Part shown: in pieces, positions 12,101 to 23,618 of the stretch
Position numbering within the stretch: the first letter of the stretch is position 1
Layout: each line of letters starts with the position of its first letter
From: Plantago ovata
Lineage: Eukaryota; Streptophyta; Magnoliopsida; Lamiales; Plantaginaceae
Direction: 5' to 3'
Assembly: GCA_028274465.1 (NCBI GenBank)
Contig: CM051457.1
Location: 72,886,496-72,950,495 of the forward strand
DNA length: 64,000 bases
Notes under the pieces: generated by a model
Seen by the model: only the letters and a program-made list of their open reading frames with translations
Database searches by the model: none
Told to the model about the DNA's origin: nothing
Made by a program: the position numbers and the translations under genes

Positions 12101-14939
12101 CAAGAAGGATGGTGTTTGCAATGCATGTCAGCAAGGAAAGCAAACCAAATCTTCTTTTAAGAACAAGGCAGTACCGTCAACTACAAAACCTTTACAACTC
12201 TTGCACATGGACTTGTTTGAATCTTCTTCAACAAGCTATGCGGGTAAGAAGTATGGTCTTGTGGTGGTAGATGACTATTCAAGATTCACTTGGGGTAGTA
12301 TTTATCAAACACAAATCTGAAACAAGGACTGAAATACCTATCTTGCTGAATAAGCTTGAAGTCATGAAAAATGACAAGGTAAAAGTCATAAGGACAGGCC
12401 ATGGTACTGCGTTTGTAAACCAGTACATAACTAGGTATTGCACTTCAAAAGGCATACAACATCAGTTATCCTCAGTAAGGACACCACAACAAAACGGTGT
12501 TGCTGAAAGGAAGAATCGCACCCTAAAAGAAGCCGCAAGAACAATGCTTTCTACCACTGAAATAAGTGAGGCTTACTGGGTTGAAGCGATTAATACCGCC
12601 TGTTACACTCAAAATAGATGTCTGATTACTAAGGAATACAACAAAACTCCTTATGAGTTATTTGTTGGAAGACCTCCTAACATATCCATCTAATAGTATT
12701 TGGTTGTACGTGTTTTGTTCTAAACAATGGTAGAGAATACCTAAACACATTTCAACCAAAGGCAGACGAAGAGATATTTCTTGGTTACACCTTGCATAGT
12801 AAAGCTTATAGAATTTACAACAAAAAGGCACAAAAGATCGAAGAATCAGTGCATGTTGTATTCTACGAAAAGTCACAAGGAGTGCCTGCTGAAGAAGAAA
12901 TATCAGAATGTATGAAGAAGATACTCATACACGAGCAAAGAACTAAATCTGATGCCAGGCAAATCAAGTCAATTGAACTAAATGATGATTCTGACAATGA
13001 CTCTCCTCCCCCAAGTCATGACAAGATAAATATAGTTCATGACAAAGAATTTCCAGCAAAAGACGCAGTTGCTCCGGATGTTGCTGAAACTATGCAACTT
13101 CATGTGTCTACTGATGAGTTACCACAATCTAGCAATGCTGAACAAGCAGTTGCTGATGAACCGATCTCAACAGAAACACAACAAAATACCAGTAGTACTG
13201 AGCAAGTACATGCTGATGAGCAAACTTATCCAGATCCAAAGAGCAGAAAACCTGTTAATAAATGGATTAGAGATCATCCCTCTACGGATATGATTGGTGA
13301 TATTGACAAACGTCAAGTGACTAGATCCAAAGTATCTGCTACTCATGGACTTGCTGAAGAAGCAAATGTCGTAGAAGTAGAAGCTTTGTTCTCTTGCTTT
13401 GTGTCAGAAATTAAACCCAAGACCATAGAAGAAGCTCTAAAGCATTCTAAATGGATCAAGGCTATGCAAGAAGAACTGGATCAATTTGAAAGGAACAAAG
13501 TCTGGAAACTTGTACCTCTTGCTGAAGGCAAGAAAGCTATTGGTACAAAGTGGGTGTTCAGAAACAAGCTGAGTGAGTCTGGTGAAGTAACAAGGAACAA
13601 AACACGTTTAGTTGCTCAAGGTTACTGTCAGACTGAAGGACTGACTATGATGAGTCTTATGCACCAGTTGCAAGATTGGATGCAATTAGACTTTTCTTGG
13701 CCTTTGCTGCTCACAATGACTTCATTGTTTATCAAATGGATGTTAAAAGTGCATTCTTAAATTGTGAACTTGCTGAAGAAGTCTACTTGGAACAACCCCC
13801 TGGCTTTGAACTTCCCTCAGAAATCAAGATGGTATAGAAGCTTCAGAAAGTTGTATATGGTCTAAAGCAAGCACCAAGAGCTTGGTATGATACCTTAGCT
13901 AAGTTCTTGCTGGATAATGGTTTCAAGAAAGGTGAAGTTGACAAAACTTTGTTTACCATGAACCATGATGGTAAAATACTCTTAGTTCAGATTTATGTGG
14001 ATGACATAATATTTGGATCTAAGGACAAGCAACTTTGTGATGATTTTTCCAAACTCATGACAAACAAATTTGAAATAAGTATGATGGAAAAATTGAATTA
14101 TTTCCTAGGATTGCAAGTCAAGCAACTCAAGATGGAATATTCATAAATCAAGCAAAGTATGCGAAAGAAATGCTCATAAAGTTTAGGATCAAAGAGGAAG
14201 AAAAACCTGAAAAGATCCCTATGAGTGTTGGTACCAAATTGGGCTATACTAAAGAAGATAAAAGTGTTGAAGAACACAAGTATAGGAAGCTCATTGGTTC
14301 CTTGTTGTATTTAACAGCAAGTAGACCTGACATTCAGTATGTTGTTTGTGGTGTGCAAGATTCCAATCTGATCCAAGAGAATCACACTACAAAAAGGCAC
14401 TTAAGATACTGAAATATGTCAAAGGTACAGTCAATGTTGGATTATGGTATCCTAAAGATTCTGGACTTGAATTGGTTGGTTATTCTGATGCTGATCATGG
14501 AGGATCAACTCTTGATAGAAAAAGTACTTCTGGAACTTGTCAGTTTCTAGGTACTAGATTAATATCATGGTTCAGCAAGAAGCAAACCTGTGTTGCCAAT
14601 TCATCTACTGAATCTGAGTACATTGCGGCTGGTTGTTGCACAGCTCAAATCCTATGGATTCAGCAACAATTAAGAGATTATGGTATTTCTGCAAAGAAAA
14701 CACCAATTTTGTGATAATACAAGTGCTATTGCTATCACGCAAAATCCTAAGTTCCACTCAAGGACAAGCACATTGATATTAGACATCATTTCATTAGAGA
14801 TCATGTGGAAAAAGGAGACATTGAGGTTGTGAAAGTAGGTACTGATGATCAACTTGCTGACATCTTTACCAAGCCCCTACCAGATAATAGATTCGCAATG
14901 CTAAGGTATAACCTTGGATTGATTGAATTACCTCAATAG
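9138..14939 (+). pseudogene. Element B gag-pol (fossil)
   Basis: The start is MSLGDAPLLKLENYEKW. The zinc knuckle CFYCKKPGHFKANC is at 10102-10143. A long acidic and Lys-rich Gag C-terminus contains repeated VAEKQ units. The protease FDSG is near 11619, the GAG-pre-integrase motif at about 12007-12140 and the integrase core at about 12190-12690. A Ser/Thr/Glu-rich tether joins integrase to RT. The reverse transcriptase spans about 13430-14420, with YVDDIIFGS near 13996. RNase H with SSTESEYIAAG is at about 14480-14938, and the polyprotein end reads ELPQ. The protein would have had the function of a Ty1/copia polyprotein, but about ten breaks make it inactive. Confidence 0.93.
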
Positions 14940-14954
14940 TAAGGGATACAATTG

Positions 14955-15320
14955 GCAGATTGCTGAAACAGGCATTCAGCAAGCCAAAGTATGCTTACTT
15001 GAATAAAGCTCCTTCCACTGATTTCTTCTAAAAAGAAATGATAGTTCACTACATGATTGCTGAAACAAGCATTCACAAGTAATTCCTTCAAAACGGGTAT
15101 TTGTTAGGAAACTTGATCACTTGCTGAGACGGGCACTCAGTAAGAGAAAACCTTAAGGATTGCTGAAACGGGCATTCAGACAATCAAAGATACTGAACAG
15201 GTATTCAAGTATCAAAGAAAATTCTGAGACGGGACCTCAGCAAAGAGCAAACTCACTTCTCAGATTTTACCAAAAGATATCTCAAGACAAAAAGAATTTA
15301 CTGAGACGGGAACTCAAAAT
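14955..15320 (+). repeat. Stem-loop array after RNase H, element B
   Basis: About eight short inverted repeats follow each other. The clearest is at 14960-14982, where an 8-bp perfect stem TTGCTGAA/TTCAGCAA encloses ACAGGCA. Others lie near 15057, 15082, 15122, 15157, 15188, 15222 and 15298. The loop keeps the form ACRGGNA in most copies, while stem bases change on both sides together (TGAA/TTCA or TGAG/CTCA). Element A has the same array at 20138-20510. This looks like a conserved RNA or DNA structure; I know of no assigned function. Confidence 0.85.
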
Positions 15321-15349
15321 GTCTTTTAAATTTAAGGAAATATGAGATA

Positions 15350-15372
15350 TTTGATTAAGGGGGAACTTTCAG
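15350..15372 (+). promoter_or_regulatory. Internal polypurine-tract-like site, element B
   Basis: GATTAAGGGGGAACTTT is nearly the same as the polypurine tract before the 3' LTR of A (AAGGGGGAAATTT at 42363-42375) but sits between pol and the post-pol ORF. Element A has the same site at 21028-21046. Confidence 0.7.
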
Positions 15373-15846
15373 CAAATAACAAGGCTTGTTACACAAATTC
15401 GCTGAAAAGATTCTTGTTTACTTCAGCAAGCAATCAAATCCCATAAATCTAGGTAAATTCAATTTGTGACGTTAATCGGGCACAGATAAACTCGCTAATA
15501 ATCATGACATGAAATACAATCGTGGCCATTGATTAAAGTAGTTTTTGATCTGACGGTTAATATTCAAAGAGAAAGAGTGCTCTGACGGTTTTTGTTAGTG
15601 GACCACTACGCATTTAATGCAAAGGCTCCACTAACGCTGTTGAATCTCTACCCTTGCTGAGAACTCAAAAACGATTGAGCTTCTTGCACACCAGAGATAC
15701 TATATAAACAAAGAGTTAGAGAAAGACAAAATTCTTTAACTCACATTTCCTTTCTCTGCAAATTTTTATAGCCTGTGCCTGAATTCACTGTACCTCCGGT
15801 CAAAACCAAGTTAATCTTTTTCGTACATTTCTCACACTATAAAGAA

Positions 15847-17613
15847 ATGGCCCCAAAGAGACAGTCCTCTAAGACCTCAAAGTCATCGAAAGTTGATAGT
15901 GCTGGAAAAAGCACTGCTCCGGTTATACTCCGGCAACCAACACAGTGAAAATTGTGTTGAAGAACGACCGAATAACAGAGAACCCATGCCGCCTGCATAT
16001 CTTGACACTGCAAAGTGTGAACTGATGATGCAATGGGGCGGATTTGCCAAAGAGAAGTAATATAAGATACTTCTATGAACAAGAACTAGATGGAGAAAAT
16101 GAAGAGGCACTTGAATTGATAAAACACAAGGCCTTACTTTTCATAACTGCTCGCCCTAAGAAATGAGTATGTTACACCATGGAATTCTACAACAATGCAG
16201 AAATCCAAACTCTGACTGATGGACAGGGTCACTGAAAAAGTGATTTCCACCACAGTTCAAGGTGTGCAAATCATCCTGAAATGGATTGATTTAGCCAACA
16301 TCTTTCAGATTCCAACTACTGTGGAACTGAAGATGACATCACTGCCACTGATGAAGAAATTGAAGCCTTCTACAGTGATGTCAGAAACGAGAAATGAAGA
16401 AAGGAGAGATTGCTCCCGTGACTTGGACAAAGCACGTTAAGAGGAAGCATCTCTGCCATTCACTTGGTCTAGTAGCTCTGCTACTCATCAAAGTCTTAGA
16501 CTCCCAAGTTGGAGGAATTGACCAAGTAGGCTGAGAAGGTGGCCGCTGCTGATGCATATACATGAGAACAAAACTGAGCTCAACTGGGCAAAGTACATTT
16601 TCAACAGACTTGTTGATTTGTTACTAAATTTAAGGTCAGGTTGAAGACAACAAGGTCTCACCTACCTTCCCAGTCATGTATGGACTAAAAATATGCTATA
16701 TCCTTGAACACTTCAGGATTCAGCTGAGAAACCCATTGCCGATTAAGAAATCAGTATGCAATGTGGGAAGAGCCTTCTACAAGCAAAATGGACCTAAGCT
16801 TGCTGACAAGAAATCAAAGAAGACAACAGCTGCAAATGTTGTCAGCACAAGTCAGCAAGAAGGTATACAACAGCTGCAGATGTTGTCACCACTAGTCAGC
16901 AAAGAAGACTCCAACAGCTGAAAAGTTGTTGATGAAACTGCTGTAGATGGTGATCAACAAGATACGTGTACAACAGCCGTTGCTGAAATGCAACTACTGC
17001 AGATGCTGCTGCTGAAAAGCAACTGGAGAAATCAAGAAGAAAAAGAGAAAGCTGATGAGACACTCAAACACTGCAGCGTCATCAGCTGACCCCATCCCTA
17101 GAAAAAACGGACAAAGAACCCAGAAAAGAAACACTGGGCTCGAAAGTCAGTTCCTATTGTCCATGATCTTTCGGATGATACTCCAGGAGTTGCTGAACAC
17201 AAGATACTCCAGTAGATGTTGATGAAGTGCTTCGAAGCCTCAACAATGTTGAAGTGTTTGCAGAAGCCTTCAACAATCAACTTAATGTTGGTACATCACT
17301 GAGATAAGACACAAGGCAGTGGAAACGAAATTCCTGCCCCAATGCAGATATCTACATTGTAGATAACTAGATGATAAGACTTCTGCAACCAGCAAGTGAT
17401 ATTGTGCTGATCTGAGAAACGCGGCACTTGCTGATGGCTGCTGAAAAGATGGTTGCTAGACACAATTCTCAAGTGCTGAAACGGAGTTACTGAGACTGTG
17501 ACTGCTGAAGAACCAGGTGTTGAGACTCATGGTTAAAGTCCCAGAAATGCGAAACACCACAAGATGACATTATCGAGCGACGCTCCTCGTGATGCTGAGA
17601 ATACTGACCTAGT
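15847..17613 (+). pseudogene. Element B post-pol ('env-like') ORF, partial (fossil)
   Basis: It starts MAPKRQSSKTSKSSK and lines up with the post-pol ORF of A (from 21586). The middle part (FYNNA..., LRNPLPIKKSVCNVG) matches A and resembles the putative plant transposon protein domain found in plant retroelements. Tandem CAACAGCTGCA units follow. No signal peptide or membrane span is seen, so the name 'envelope' is not supported. Very many breaks; the region ends in the assembly gap. Confidence 0.75.
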
Positions 17614-17713
17614 NNNNNNNNNNNNNNNNNNNNNNNNNNNNNNNNNNNNNNNNNNNNNNNNNNNNNNNNNNNNNNNNNNNNNNNNNNNNNNNNNNNNNNN
17701 NNNNNNNNNNNNN
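17614..17713. other. Assembly gap (100 N)
   Basis: Exactly 100 N, the usual placeholder for a gap of unknown size. By comparison with element A it should contain the second part of B's post-pol region and most of its 3' LTR, several kilobases. Confidence 0.99.
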
Positions 17714-17848
17714 AAAGTTAAGTACCAGCAAACTCATTACTGAAAAGTAATAAGTCCTTGCTGAGAAAGTTTTTAAACGACGAAAGTTTGAAAAGACTAT
17801 TCACCCCCCCCCCCTCTAGTCTTTTCTTGTTGTTTAAAGGCACCAACA
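17714..17848 (+). repeat. Right end of 3' LTR of element B
   Basis: Its 135 bases match the right end of the A and B LTRs, from the second hairpin unit through the C-run to CCAACA. The following GAATA is the TSD copy. Confidence 0.93.
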
Positions 17849-17853
17849 GAATA

Positions 17854-20116
17854 CAACAAAACTCCCTATGAGTTATTTGTTGGAAGACCTCCTAACATCA
17901 CTCATCTAAGAGTATTTGGTTCCAAATTCTTTGTGCTTAACAATGGTAGAGAATACTTAAGAACATTTCAACCAAAGGCAGATGAAGCGATATTTCTTGG
18001 CTACTCCTTGCATAGCAAAGCCTATAGAGTTTACAACAAAAAGGCACAAAAGATTGAAGAATCAGTGCATGTTGTATTCTATGAAAAATCACAAGGAGTC
18101 CCTGCTGAAGAAGAGATATCAGAATGTATGAAGAAATTACTCATACACGAGCAAAGAACTGAATTCAATGCTGGAAATGTCAAATCTATTGAACTTAATG
18201 ATGATTCTGACAATGACACTCCTACTCCAAGTCATGACAAGATAAATGTAGTTCATGATAAAGAATTTCCGGCTAAAGACGCAGTTGCTCCCGATGTTGC
18301 TGAAACTACGCAACCTCCTGTGTCTGCTGACGAGTTATCTCAAACCGGCAATGTTGAACAAGCAGTTGCTCATGAACCAATTTCAGCAGAGACACAACAA
18401 GATACCAGTAGTATTGAACAAGTACATGCTGAAGAGTCACATGCTGAAACGCAAACATATCCAGATCCAAAGAGCAGAAAACCTGTTAATAAGTGGATTA
18501 GAGATCCTCCCTCTACGGATATGATTGGTGATATTGACAAACGCCAAGTGACTAGATCCAAAGTATCTACTAATCAAGAAATTGAGCCCAAGACAATAGA
18601 AGAAGCTTTAAAGCATTCTGAATGGATCAAGCCAATGCAAGAAGAACTGGATCAATTTGAAAGGAACAAAGTCTAGAAACTTGTACCCCTTACTGAAGGA
18701 AAGAAAGCAATTGGTACAAAGTGGGTGTTCAGAAACAAGCTGAGTGAGTCAGGAGAACTAACAAGGAACAAAGCACGTTTAGTTGCTCAAGGTTATTTCT
18801 AGACTGAAGGATTGGATTATGATGAGTCTTATGCACCAGTTGCAAGATTGGATGCTATTAGACTTTTCTTAACCTTTGTTGCTCATAATGACTTCATAGT
18901 TTATCAAATGGATGTTAAAAGTGCATTCCTAAATGGTGAACTTGCTAAAGAAGTCTACCTAGAACAACCCCCTGGCTTTGAACTTCCCTCAGAAACCAAG
19001 ATGGTATATAAGCTTCAGAAAGCTATATATGGTCTAAAGCAAGCACCTAGAGCTTGGTATGATACCTTAGCTAAGTTCTTGCTGGATAATGGTTTCAAGA
19101 AAGGTGAAGTTGATAAAACCTTATTTACCATAAACCGTGATGGTAAAATACTCTTAGTCAAGATTTATGTGGATGACATAATATTTGGATCTAAGGATAA
19201 GCAACTTTGTGATGATTTTGCCAAACTCATGACAAACAAGTTTGAAATGAGTATGATGGGCAAATTGAATTATTTCCTAGGATTGCAAGTCAAGCAACTC
19301 AAAGATGGAATATTCATAAATCAAGCAAAGTATGCAAAGGAAATGCTCATAAAGTTCAGGATCAAAGAGGAAGAGAAACCTGAAAAGATCCCTATGAGTG
19401 TTGGTACCAAATTGGGCTATACTAAACAAGACAAATGTGTGGATGAACACAAGTATAGGAAGCTCATTGGTTCCTTGTTGTATCTAACAGCAAGTAGGCC
19501 TGACATTCAGTATGATGTTTGTGTGTGTGCAAGATTCTAATCTGATTCTAGAGAATCACACTACAAGAAAGCACTCAAAATCCTGAAATATGTCAAAGGC
19601 ACAGTCAATGTTGGATTATGGTATCCAAAAGATTCTGGATTAGAATTGGTTGGTTATTCAGATGCTGACCATGGAGGATCAACTCTTGATAGAAAAAGTA
19701 CCTTTGGAACTTGTCAGTTTCTAGGTACAAGATTGATTTCATGGTTCAGCAAGAAGCAAACCTGTGTAGCCAGTTCATCCACTGAATCTGAATACATTGC
19801 GGCTGGTTATTGCACTGCTCACATCCTTTGGATTCAGCAACAACTAAGAGATTATGGTATTTCTGCAAAGAATACACCAATCTTTTGTGATAATACAAGT
19901 GCTATTGCTATCACGCAAAATCCTAAGTTCCACTCAAGGACAAAGCACATTGATATTAGAGATCATTTCATTAGAGATCATGTGGAAAAAGGAGACATTG
20001 AGGTTGTAAAATTAGGTACTGACGATCAACTTGCTGACATCTTTACGAAGCCCCTTCCAGATAACAGGTTCGCAATGCTAAGGTATAACCTTGAATTGAT
20101 TGAACTACCTCAATAA
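17854..20116 (+). pseudogene. Element A integrase end, reverse transcriptase and RNase H (fossil)
   Basis: The reading resumes with NKTPYELFVGRPPNI and FLGYS (integrase C-terminal part). A tether rich in Glu, Ser and Thr follows, then RT (about 18590-19540; [33 protein letters not shown] near 19167) and RNase H (about 19640-20113; STESEYIAAGY, KHIDIRDHFIRD). The last residues are ELPQ. It is better preserved than the same region of B, with a few breaks. Confidence 0.93.
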
Positions 20117-20137
20117 AAAGGGATACATTTGATTGAA

Positions 20138-20510
20138 TTGTTGAAACGAGCATTCATCAAGCCAACAGTTGCTTAAAGGTTTATTCATCCCTTGAAAAGT
20201 CCCCTTCTACTGATTTCTCTAAAAAGAGATGGTTGTACACGAAGAATTTGCTGAAACAGGCATTCAACAATTAATTCCTTCAAACCGGGTATTTGTTAGG
20301 AAACTTAGTCACTTGCTGAAACGGGTACTCAGTAAGAAAAATCTAAAGATTGCTGAAACGAGTATTCAGACAATCAAGGATACTGAAATAGGTATTCGAG
20401 TATCAAAAGATAAATCTGAGACGGGAACTCAGCAAAGAGCAAGATTGCTTCTCACCAAAAGATAATTTACCTAAAAATATCTCAATATAAAAAGGATTTA
20501 CTGAGACGGG
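20138..20510 (+). repeat. Stem-loop array after RNase H, element A
   Basis: It matches the array of element B one for one: inverted repeats at 20138-20160, 20248-20270, 20276-20302, about 20312-20335, 20348-20375, 20378-20403 and 20415-20433, with an eighth at 20497 onward. Stems pair TGAA with TTCA or TGAG with CTCA around A-C-R-G-G-N-A loops. The eighth is split by the solo LTR at 20511, whose TSD (ACGGG) is part of the loop. Confidence 0.85.
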
Positions 20511-20983
20511 TGTAGACACCTAAATTGCGTAAATTTTGGTGTTTTACTATGTTAAAATATCTTTGTTTTTGGATATAATTATCACAAAAAATATGTGGTA
20601 ATATTTAAAAGATTGGGATGATATCCCTATCATATCTCTACGATACGATTTTTATCTTACTCACCAAGTTAAACGCACCTATAAATATGAGATGGTGATT
20701 AGAGCTAAATAGTTAGAGGTGGAGTCACAAACGACTTCATCAAACTCCCTACAACCAAATTGTAGGTAAACTCCAAATCCAAACCCCTACTACCAAATTG
20801 TAGGTTATATTTAAACCCGGAACAAGTCATTCGACTCCGGTAATCCAGTCTATATCCATTAGAGAGAGGAATCAAGAGATCCGCGAAGATTGTAACCCAA
20901 AAGTTATGAATAAATTCATGTACCATGTTTTCTTGCATCCTTTTTTATGATTATTTGCAGGTTGTGAAAATCCATGGTTAACA
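20511..20983 (+). mobile_element. Solo LTR in element A
   Basis: This 473-bp piece starts TGTAGACACC and ends GGTTAACA, flanked by ACGGG on both sides (20506-20510, 20984-20988). The array of element A continues across it. It has no internal coding region. I do not recognise the family with confidence. The strand given is that of the TG...CA reading and may be the reverse. Confidence 0.88.
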
Positions 20984-21027
20984 ACGGGAACTCAGAAATA
21001 TCTTTGACCTAAAGAAAATGAGATATT

Positions 21028-21046
21028 TGATTAAGGGGGAACTTTT
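21028..21046 (+). promoter_or_regulatory. Internal polypurine-tract-like site, element A
   Basis: TTGATTAAGGGGGAACTTT is seen between the stem-loop array and the post-pol ORF, sharing the AAGGGGGAA core with the tract before the 3' LTR. Repeated polypurine motifs are, as I recall, a reported trait of Sireviruses. Confidence 0.7.
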
Positions 21047-21585
21047 AGAAACTACAAGGCTTGTTCCTTATAAAGTAATTGCTAAAGTCAGAAGGATTAA
21101 AATTGTTGAAAAGATTCTTTAATACTTCAGCAAGCTATTAGCTTTGAAGTAAAAGAGATAAAATCCCGTGAATCAAGGTAAAATAAAATGTGACGTTAAT
21201 CGTGGCACAGATAAACTCGCTGTAAATCATGACATGAAATACAATCGTGGTCATTGATTTTAAAGCAGTTGATGATCCAACGGTTAATGTTATAAAGAGA
21301 AAGCATGCTCTGATGGTTTCGTGTTAGTGGACCACTACGCATTCAATGCAAAGGCTCCACTAACTCGTATCTATGTTTTACCCTTGCTGAGAGCTCAAAA
21401 CCATTGAGCTTCTCACATAACAGAGATACTATATAATTGAAGAGTTATAGAAAGACAAAATTCTTTAACTCACATTTCCTTTCTCTGCAAAAACTTCCCT
21501 AGCATGTGCTCTGAATTACTGTACCTCCGGTCAAAAAGAAAAGCATCTTTTTCGTACTCCCCCAATCTTACCTCCTATATAATAG

Positions 21586-23618
21586 ATGGCTCCCAAGAGA
21601 TAAACCTCTAAGAACACCAAGTCCTCTAAGGCAGACGGTGCTGGAAAAAGCATTGCTCCTACTCTGGCAGCAACTCCGGTGAAACATACGGTGAAAATCG
21701 TGCTTGCCAACGACCGTATAACAGAGAGACCCATGGCTCCTGCATATCTCAATGCTGAAAAGTGTGAGCAGATGATGCAATGGGGAGAATTTGCCAAAGA
21801 GAAGTATATTTGATACTTCTATGAACAAGAACTAGATGAAGAAAACCTTCAGTCGTTGAACTACATAAATCAACAAGGCCTACTTTTCTTCATCACTGCT
21901 CACCCCAAGAAAATGGTGCGTATGTTAGACACAATGGAATTCTACAATAATGCAGAAGTCCAGGCACTTACTGATGGACAAGGAATCTCTGAAAAAGTGA
22001 TTTCTACAACATTTCAGGGAAAGCAAATCATCCTGAAATGGATTGATTTAGCAAACATCTTTCAGATTCCAACAACTGGAACTAAAGATGACATCACTGC
22101 CACTGACGAAGAAATTGAAGCTTTTTACAGTGATGTCAGAAACGAAAGGATTAAGAAAGGAGAGATTGCTCCTGTGACTTGGAATAAGCACACAAAGAGG
22201 AAGCATCTCTGCCATTCACTTGGTCTAGTAGCATTGCTACTAATCAAAGTTCTAGACTCCCAAGTCGGAGGAATAGACCAAGTAGGCCTGAGAAGATGGT
22301 CGTTGCTGATGCATATCTATGAAAGCGAAGACATCAACTGGGCGAAATACATTTTCAACAGACTTGTTGATTGTGTTGCAAAGTTCAAGGTTAAGGTTGA
22401 GGACAACACTGTCTCACCTATTTTCCCAGTGATGTATGGACTTAAGATATGCTACATCCTTGAACATTACCAGATTCAGCTGAGAAACCCATTGCCGATT
22501 AAGAAATCAGTATGCAATGTGGGAAGAGCATTCTACAAGCTGAATGGACCCAAGGCTGCTGAAAAACAGTTAAGGAAAGCAACAGCTGCAAATGTTGTTG
22601 AGACTGCTGTTGACAAACAGTCTAGGAAAGCAACAGCTGCAAATGTTCCTGAGACTGCTACTGATACTGCTGCAGTTGCTGCCACTAATGCACCCAACAA
22701 AAGATCTAAGAAAAAGACGAAAGTTGATGATGATACTCCGACTGCAGCTTCATCAGCTAACCCTGTTCCTAAGAAGGCAAGGACAAAGACCACCTTCCCA
22801 AGGAAGAAAACAACAGCAAGAAAGTCTGTGCCGGTCGTCCATGTCATTCAGGACGATGATACACCAGTGGTTGCTGAAAAGCAAACCACTATAGTAGATG
22901 TTGCTGAAGTGCTTGCTGAAGCCTCTGCAAATCCAATAAACTTGGATCCATCTACTGAAGCAAGACCACAAGGCAGTGGAAATGAAAATCCTGCCTTAGA
23001 AATATTAGAAGATGTCTACATTGTAGATAATCTGGATAATACAACTCTGGAACCAGCAAGTGACATTGCTGCATACCTCAGAAAGGTTGCACTTGCTGAG
23101 AATGTTGCCAGCAAAGCAACATAAGAACAAGAGACAGTTGTTGAAACAGCGACTAGTCAAGACCAACAATCTGTTGAAGCTGCAACTAATGAAGAACCAG
23201 TTGCTGAAACTGCAACGGTTCAAGTCCAAGAGTTTGCTGAAACTCCACAAGAAACATCATTCGACGACGCATCTCATGATGCTGAGAATGTTAGACCAAG
23301 TTCACCAATCACATCTATTGACAAAGTCCAACTGGTGCTGACTGACCTAAGCCAGTAAATGGATATGGAGATTGATGACAACTCCAATAAGTCAGTGGAC
23401 CTTTTTATGACAAGTAGTGAACTAAGAGGTCTCGATGTTTCGGCTGAACTTGCCCATTCAGAGACAAGGAAGATTGCTAAAGCTGCACAGCTTTCTCAAG
23501 TAGAGCAAGAAAAGAAGTCTGCTGAAGAACAAGTCCCAGATATTGAAGAAGCTTTCAATGCTGAAAGGACTGAGTCACCACCTGCCATTCCTCAGCAGGT
23601 AGTTAACTCATATATAAG
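21586..23618 (+). pseudogene. Element A post-pol ('env-like') ORF, first part (fossil)
   Basis: It starts at MAPKR about 540 bases after the internal polypurine site. From about 21946 it reads MEFYNNAEVQALTDGQG and KWIDLANIFQIP, with LRNPLPIKKSVCNVGRAFY further on, resembling the putative plant transposon protein domain. A basic/Ala-rich tract with two copies of a KATAANV...ETA unit follows, and then an acidic part. No signal peptide, membrane span or fusion peptide is seen. The region is cut by element C at 23618 and continues at 38939. Several breaks. Confidence 0.8.

Larger units (their letters stand above)
7462..17848 (+). mobile_element. Element B: second Sirevirus-type copia element, nested in A
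   Basis: Its 5' LTR is 7462-9025 and the last 135 bases of its 3' LTR are 17714-17848. GAATA stands before (7457-7461) and after it (17849-17853), and the integrase reading of A continues on the far side. B therefore entered A's integrase. The parts run as in A: Gag, protease, integrase, RT, RNase H, stem-loop array, post-pol ORF. A 100-N assembly gap (17614-17713) hides the rest of the post-pol region and most of the 3' LTR. B is a close relative of A, and the pol regions align throughout. It is a fossil with many breaks, densest in the last 1.8 kb before the gap. Confidence 0.95.

Noticed and set aside
14955-15320. CRISPR-like array
   Set aside because: The repeats are variable stem-loops inside a plant retrotransposon, without constant repeats and spacers; CRISPR does not occur in plant nuclear DNA.
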